Assembly: GCF_009730915.1 (NCBI RefSeq)
Contig: NC_052482.1
Location: forward strand, 124,001-188,000
Length of the DNA stretch: 64,000 nucleotides
Source of the DNA: Dioscorea cayenensis subsp. rotundata
Lineage: Eukaryota > Streptophyta > Magnoliopsida > Dioscoreales > Dioscoreaceae
Direction: 5' to 3'
The position numbers and the translations under genes were made by a program. The notes under the pieces were generated by a model. The model had not been told where the DNA came from and searched no databases. It saw only the letters and a list, made by a program, of their open reading frames with translations. This document shows positions 58,898 to 64,000 of the stretch, piece by piece. How positions within the stretch are numbered: position 1 is the stretch's first letter; each line of letters starts with the position of its first letter.

Positions 58898-60229
58898 GTT
58901 TTTTTAGGGGTCAAAAATTTAAAAGAAAAAAATTAAAAATCTTTTTAAGTACAAGTAAAAATTCAATGAGGAAAATATTAGATTTTTATAAATATTTTTC
59001 CTAAAACTATATATTTTTTAAATACCATATATATACTAATTTTTAGAAAATCAAATTGTCGAACAATAAACTTTACAAAAAAGAACATTACCATATAACC
59101 AATTTATTAAGGGGCTATTTGGTTACCTATAAGTAGTTGTAACTAGTTGTAATGTGACTAGTTTTACTTGTAAAATATTGTTTGGTTTGTTGTAAAATGA
59201 ATTTTACATGTAAAATATTTTACGGTTGAGGGTACTTTTGCAATATTTCAATTTACAGCAGAATTTGCTGTAAGTTGAAATACATCATATTCATCTCATA
59301 TTTAATTATAAAAATATTTAATAAAGTAAATTGTTTTCAAATTTAATTATAAAAATATTTTTATATAATAAAATTAAAAATATTAAATATTTTTATGAAG
59401 TGATATTTATATAATTAAATATTTTGTAATTGAAAATATTATATTGCTTTTAAAAATTAATTATAATTTTTTTAAGTAATAAAATTAAATAAATATTTTT
59501 TATAATGTAAATATTTATATAATTAATTAATTTTATAATAAATTATTTTTATTATTGAAAATATTAAAAAAATAATTAATAGAGTAAGGTTTTTAAAATT
59601 TAATTATAATTTCTTTCAAGTAATAAAATTTAAAAAATATTAAATCTTTTAAATTTAATAGATAATTTATTAATTTAATTAATTATTTTTTACTTAAATT
59701 AATATTTTATGAAAAATATTAAATAATTAATAACAATAGATAATTGTAGTAATCTTATAATTCACTTACATGGTAACTAAAGTTTTAAACTTACATCAAA
59801 TCAAACAAATAAAAAGTAAATGAAGAATTTTTAGTTACAACAAACCAAACAGCATTGATGTAAGCTAAAATACAACATTTTTACTTGCAATGTAATTTCA
59901 TTTATATATAATTTTACTTACAGACAACCAAACAAACCCTAAATGTTAAAAGGCTAAACAATAAAATATTATAAATATATTTGTCTAAAACTATAGTATT
60001 TTTAAACTATATATACTAATTTATAAAGAAAACCAACTAATCAAACAATAGACTTTTGCTATATATATATTAAAGAGGCAAATAAAAATTTCACAAAGAT
60101 TTTTTCTAAAAATATTATTTTATATTATATGCATTAATTTGATATATATATATATATATATATAATTTAAAAAAACCAAAAACCAGGGGGGCTATAGTCT
60201 CCCTTCGCCCACCCCTAGCTCCGCCCCCT
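58898..60229. mobile_element. hAT-like non-autonomous element remnant
   Basis: The left border TTTTTTTAGGGGTCAAAAAT and right border CCCTAGCTCCGCCCCCTA are the subterminal and terminal phrases common in plant hAT elements (rc GGCGGAGCTAGGGG). Inside, a phrase TATAAATATTTTTCCTAAAA and following about 80 bp at 58990-59075 recurs in diverged form at 59965-60055. The left terminal CAG..GGCGGAG is missing, so the element is truncated. A Harbinger-like element interrupts it. Confidence 0.5.
59111..59939. mobile_element. Harbinger/Tourist-like element, 829 bp, TAA duplication
   Basis: The left end GGGGCTATTTGGTTACCTAT and the reverse complement of the right end GGGTTTGTTTGGTTGTCTGT form imperfect inverted termini, each followed by AAGTA. 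TAA lies at 59108-59110 and 59940-59942. The interior is very AT-rich and encodes nothing. Size, TAA target and G-rich termini fit a PIF/Harbinger-derived MITE. Confidence 0.75.
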
Positions 60230-60300
60230 ACATGACAACACGCCTACCATGTACATTAGGAATGGTAGAAGGGCCCCCCTGCCCCCCTGCATGATCATTT

Positions 60301-63070
60301 TTTTTTTAGGGAAGGAGCTCTCAGAGCTATTTTATTGAGATTAAAAAAAGGTACAAAAAGTTCCAGAATACAAACCAAACCAAACAAGCTGCAAACAAAA
60401 CCAAACAAAAGAAGAAACAAGGCTAAAAATCTGAAAACTAAACTAAAAAAGACAAAACAAAGCTACAAAGAGAAGCCAGATCTGATGAATTGCTTCATTA
60501 ACCAGTAAGGAAGGTCCCTACCCTGGTGATATAAAGTAAGGGCATGAGAGTTGACTCCATGAAGAGCAAGGCTGTTGGCAATAGTAAGCCAGTCTTTAGG
60601 AACAAGGTGGAGTTGAGGAAGACCTAAGCTCAGCAGAAAGTCAGTGATGCTCGCGATCAGAGGAGAGAGTCTCCAACCATATTGAGAATCCCCGGACTTG
60701 ATAATGTTGAGAAGCTCTACACTGGCGATGAGGATTGTGTTGATCTGAAAGTTTGAGGCGAACATGCTTCCCAGGGCAGAAAGTAGAGACAGGCTTCAGC
60801 TTCCAGAACAGACTCAGCAGAGTTGCAGCAACAACCTGCACATAATAGTTGAGAATTAGCATTTATGACGTAAAAACCTGCACCAAAGACCCCATTCTCA
60901 CTGCCTCCAACTGAAGAAACAAAGAGAAAAGGATTATCAGTGAGGGTAAAATTGGTAATAATCAATTGCTTTCTAAGCTGAGTAGACGAGGACTGCGAGT
61001 ACTCCCTGACATGACTGATTGCTCTGATAGGTATAGAGTTGAGGTTCGGGGTTTCGTTCAGAAATATAAGGTTACACCTTGATTTCCATATAAACCAAGA
61101 GACAACCGCAATCACTGATTGATCGAACTTCGTGTAACTAGAATTAGCAGGAAGGATCCAATTCCCAGAGGAGAATCCCTCAGGGAAGCAGATATGTTTA
61201 CCGATAAAACTACTAACCAGATTCCAGACCAATTGAGCCTTGGGACATGTATTGAAGAGGTGCTCCGAATTTTCAACATCGAGGTTACACAGTTTACATA
61301 AAGTTTGAGGACCGAGGTTCAACCGATATAAATATTCATACGTTTTGATGCCATTGTGCAAGAGTAGCCAGATGAAATGCTTAGTTCTTGGGGCTATATT
61401 GAGGTGCCAAATATTACCCCAGCCATTCCAGGGATAAAGATTACCTGCATAGTTATTGAAGAATGCGTATACCATTGAGATGAGCAAGTGTTTCCCAGAT
61501 TTTGGAAACCACACCCATCTATTCACATTGTTGTAACAGTTGTTAGCTTTGTCATTTATCAGATAGTCAAAATTCAGGTTGTCACCAAACACTTCCAAAA
61601 GAAAGTTGAAATTCCAAGCATTATCCAAAAAAAGATTAGACATGCTCAAAGAGTCCTGATCATAGTTCATGTTGATGTAGGTGGGTTTGAAGGCCAAAGG
61701 AATATCAAAATACCAGGGATCTAACATGAAATCAGTACGATTAACGTCAAAATGATGCATCCAGAGATGAGGTTTAATAATATTAGCATTATACCAAAGA
61801 TCTCTAAAAAACCAAGAGCAATTGGCAGGGATAGAATCAGTCCAAAAATTCACTTGACCATATTTGTGATGAAGAATATCAACCCAAATAGCATCCCGGT
61901 GATTTAAGTAACTTAGAACATTTTTAGCCATAAGAGAAATCTTCGTAGCACGCAAATTACGGATAGAGAGACCCCCCTCAGTATAATGCGAAGTAATATC
62001 TGTCCAACTAACTGAGTTCATGCCCTTTCTATTGCCACTCTTAGACCAGAAGAACAATCTAGCAGCTTTAGCAATTCTGTCCAAGAACGAGTCAGGGACA
62101 GGGTAAACTGACAAATAGTACACAGGGGTGGACATTATTACAGAATTAATGAGGACAGTTTTCCCAGCCTTGGAAATGTTAAAAAGCTTCCAAAAAGATA
62201 GAGCTCGCTCAGTTTTGTCTAACATATGAGAAAAATTAGATAGAGCAAGGCATTTAGGAGAGACGGAAATCCCTAGATATTTTAAAGGAAAGGAGCCAGA
62301 GTTAAAACGCAGAATATTGCAAATGCTTTTTTTGAGATGGCAATTGAACCGAGAGGGGAAAAATAGTTCAGACTTAGACTTATTAGCTTTTTGACCAGTA
62401 ATCCGCTCATAAATTGAAAGACACAGATTAATATTACGGGCAGTTTTCCTGGAGATATGTGTGATAAGAATTAAGTCGTCCGCATACATGAGATGGTTAA
62501 AATTGTAGTTAAGATCAGGATTAAAGCCCGGAATCATGGAAAGTCTATTAGAAAAATTCAGAAGATTGGTCAGATTTTGAGCTACAATAATAAAAAGATA
62601 AGAGGATAAAGGATCCCCTTGTCGGAGGCCTCTGGTGGATTTAAACCAGGAAGATGGTTGTTTGTTGATAAGAAGAGAAAAAGAGGCAGAGCTAATACAG
62701 GCTTGAACCCAAGAAATCCATTTACTAGGAAAGTTCATTCGGTGAAGAGTGGCAAGAATTGCATTCTAACTCAAAGTATCATAGGCCTTTTCAATGTCCA
62801 ACTTAACTAACATCCTAGGGGGTTTTTAGTATCTCTATCCATAGAATGCACCACCTCTTGAAGGGCAATGATGTTATCAAAAGGGTTGCGATTAGAAACA
62901 AACCCACATTGTTCACGGCCGATGACCTTAGGCAAAACATCCTTAAGTCGATTGGCTAAGAGTTTAGAGACAATTTTATAGCACACATTGCATAAGGAAA
63001 TGGGCCGAAAATCAGCAACAATATTTGGATTGGGTTTTTTAGGCACTAAGGTGATATAGGTGCGAACATT
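60301..63070 (-). mobile_element. LINE of a second type, reverse transcriptase plus RNase H, degraded
   Basis: It starts at an A-rich tail (rc of TTTTTTTTTTAGGGAAGGAG) and runs to about 63070. The 673-codon frame 60717-62738 holds TRGLRQGDPLSSYLF, the active site MYADDLILIT, the zf-RVT region (TKHFIWLLLHNGIKTYEYLY, CKLCNLDVENSEHLFNTC) and the start of an RNase H domain (GAGFYVINANSQLLCAGC, then EAEACLY). RNase H continues in other frames down to 60463. Upstream, [20 protein letters not shown], then [18 protein letters not shown] (62812-63070), is the first RT block. It is separated by a frame shift and a stop (LS-stop-NA near 62766). ORF1 and the endonuclease are absent. The RNase H domain sets it apart from the other LINEs here. 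Confidence 0.9.
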
Positions 63071-63119
63071 CACACCAACGCAATATGAGATGGAAGATGA
63101 TGCCAACCTATCACCTTAA

Positions 63120-63300
63120 TTATGTGCATTGTTATCTTCCTCTCCTTCAACAAGCTTTGTTTTTTCTTTATCTTTTTTTTTTTTCATTATATGCATGAAA
63201 GCCAACCACACGAAGATGGCTCAATGTACAACTAGTCAATGGCTAAGCCAAAAAAATTTTTTAAAGAGTCAAATAAAAAAATTTAGTATTAAATTTTCAT
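63120..63300. other. Junction between the LINE and the hAT fragment; nothing recognised
   Basis: T-rich sequence with no frame of interest. The precise 5' end of the LINE and its target duplication could not be placed. Confidence 0.4.
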
Positions 63301-63916
63301 GCAAACTAATTTAATTCATTTGAAGTTGGGCTCTATGTTCTTTCATACTATTGAAATCATTTAAAATCGAATCAGAACTTGGAGTTTTGAAGTTAGAAAT
63401 AGATGATGAGATTTCAAGATCAGGGAAAGAAGGAGTTTCAACTTTAGAGATTAATGATGATTGACCTACAATAGTTTTTGTGAAATATGCATTAATAGTT
63501 GATCTCTTAGACCTATTATGATTTGTGAATAAAAAATAAAAAATGACATGTTTTCAATTACCAATACAAATTAAAGAATAAAAAATTCAAATGATAAAAT
63601 AATTTCTTGTATTTGAACAAATAAAAACAATTATCCGCAACCAATAGGTTTTGGATGCCCAAACTATTCAATGATCATTAGGCTTTAGGTAAATTTTATA
63701 GCAAAAATCAATCATCTGAATAATATCTGGATAATCATTACATGTTTTATTTTAAATTATTTAATTATTTTATTTAGATTCTTATTAGAAATAATTAAGC
63801 TTATTTTTTTAATTATTTTCTCATCTTTTTAAATTTTTATTGGAGATAACATAATTTTTTTTTCTAATTTCATATAACTTTATATAATTTTTATATTATA
63901 TATAACTCCGCCACTG
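63300..63916 (-). mobile_element. hAT-like element terminus with the start of its transposase frame
   Basis: On the minus strand the sequence from 63916 begins CAGTGGCGGAGTTATATATA, the usual plant hAT terminus. About 390 bp inside, a frame reads INAYFTKTIVGQSSLI, then VETPSFPDLEIS, and stops near 63315. This looks like the N-terminal part of a TTF/MYM-zinc-finger hAT transposase. The rest of the gene is missing, possibly lost where the neighbouring LINE lies. Confidence 0.5.
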
Positions 63917-64000
63917 CTACTACTAGTAGTTTTTATATTGATCATAGAGTGATGCATACCTTCATACATCAATCAATCCCTCTCACCGTCCTCTTGGTTA

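Noticed and set aside
1..64000. CRISPR arrays, bacterial operons, riboswitches, rRNA or intact tRNA genes
   Set aside because: None seen; the sequence is plant nuclear DNA and the only tRNA-like segments belong to SINEs.

Overview
This is nuclear DNA of a flowering plant. The protein-coding genes have spliced, GT-AG bounded exons and belong to plant-only families (R2R3-MYB, PIF-type bHLH, CYP709-type P450, cellulose synthase). The spacers are AT-rich and full of (AT)n microsatellites, L1-type LINEs, SINEs and class II transposons. The L1 load and base composition would suit a monocot such as a yam-like genome, but nothing here proves the species.

Layout. 1-136 and 8478-11726 are two halves of one decayed cellulose synthase (CesA) gene. 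They are split by an 8.3 kb CACTA transposon (137-8477) that sits inside an exon, has clear terminal inverted repeats and is flanked by a 3-bp AAC duplication. The CACTA element has no recognisable transposase but carries pieces of host genes, including a broken ABCG/PDR transporter exon. An R2R3-MYB gene (MYB61/MYB86 type, minus strand) follows at 14292-15837. From 16 to 30 kb there is mostly non-coding DNA with one SINE, many microsatellites, a G-box/ABRE-rich patch and old LINE tails. From 30.8 to 40.8 kb lies a cluster of 5'-truncated L1 insertions of one family, several with intact target-site duplications (TSDs). The largest (36945-40020) keeps a 978-codon reverse-transcriptase frame.

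42625-46481 is a two-exon gene for an acidic protein built on a 60-bp/20-residue repeat. 47547-49529 (minus) is a five-exon CYP709-type P450. 51166-53849 (minus) is a six-exon PIF transcription factor with a SINE in its second intron. Between the P450 and PIF genes there is a 42-44 bp inverted repeat that could fold into a long hairpin.

55.5-64 kb is nested transposon territory: an L1 remnant split by a long-TIR DNA transposon carrying a degraded tyrosine/aromatic-amino-acid decarboxylase gene, an hAT-like remnant with a Harbinger-like element inside it, a second LINE type with an RNase H domain, and an hAT terminus with part of its transposase.

The four intact genes do not form a shared pathway. 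MYB and PIF are nuclear regulators, the P450 is an ER enzyme, and the acidic protein is of unknown role. The most notable content is the transposon biology: host-gene capture by two class II elements, a dated nesting order, and a dead CesA gene interrupted in an exon.
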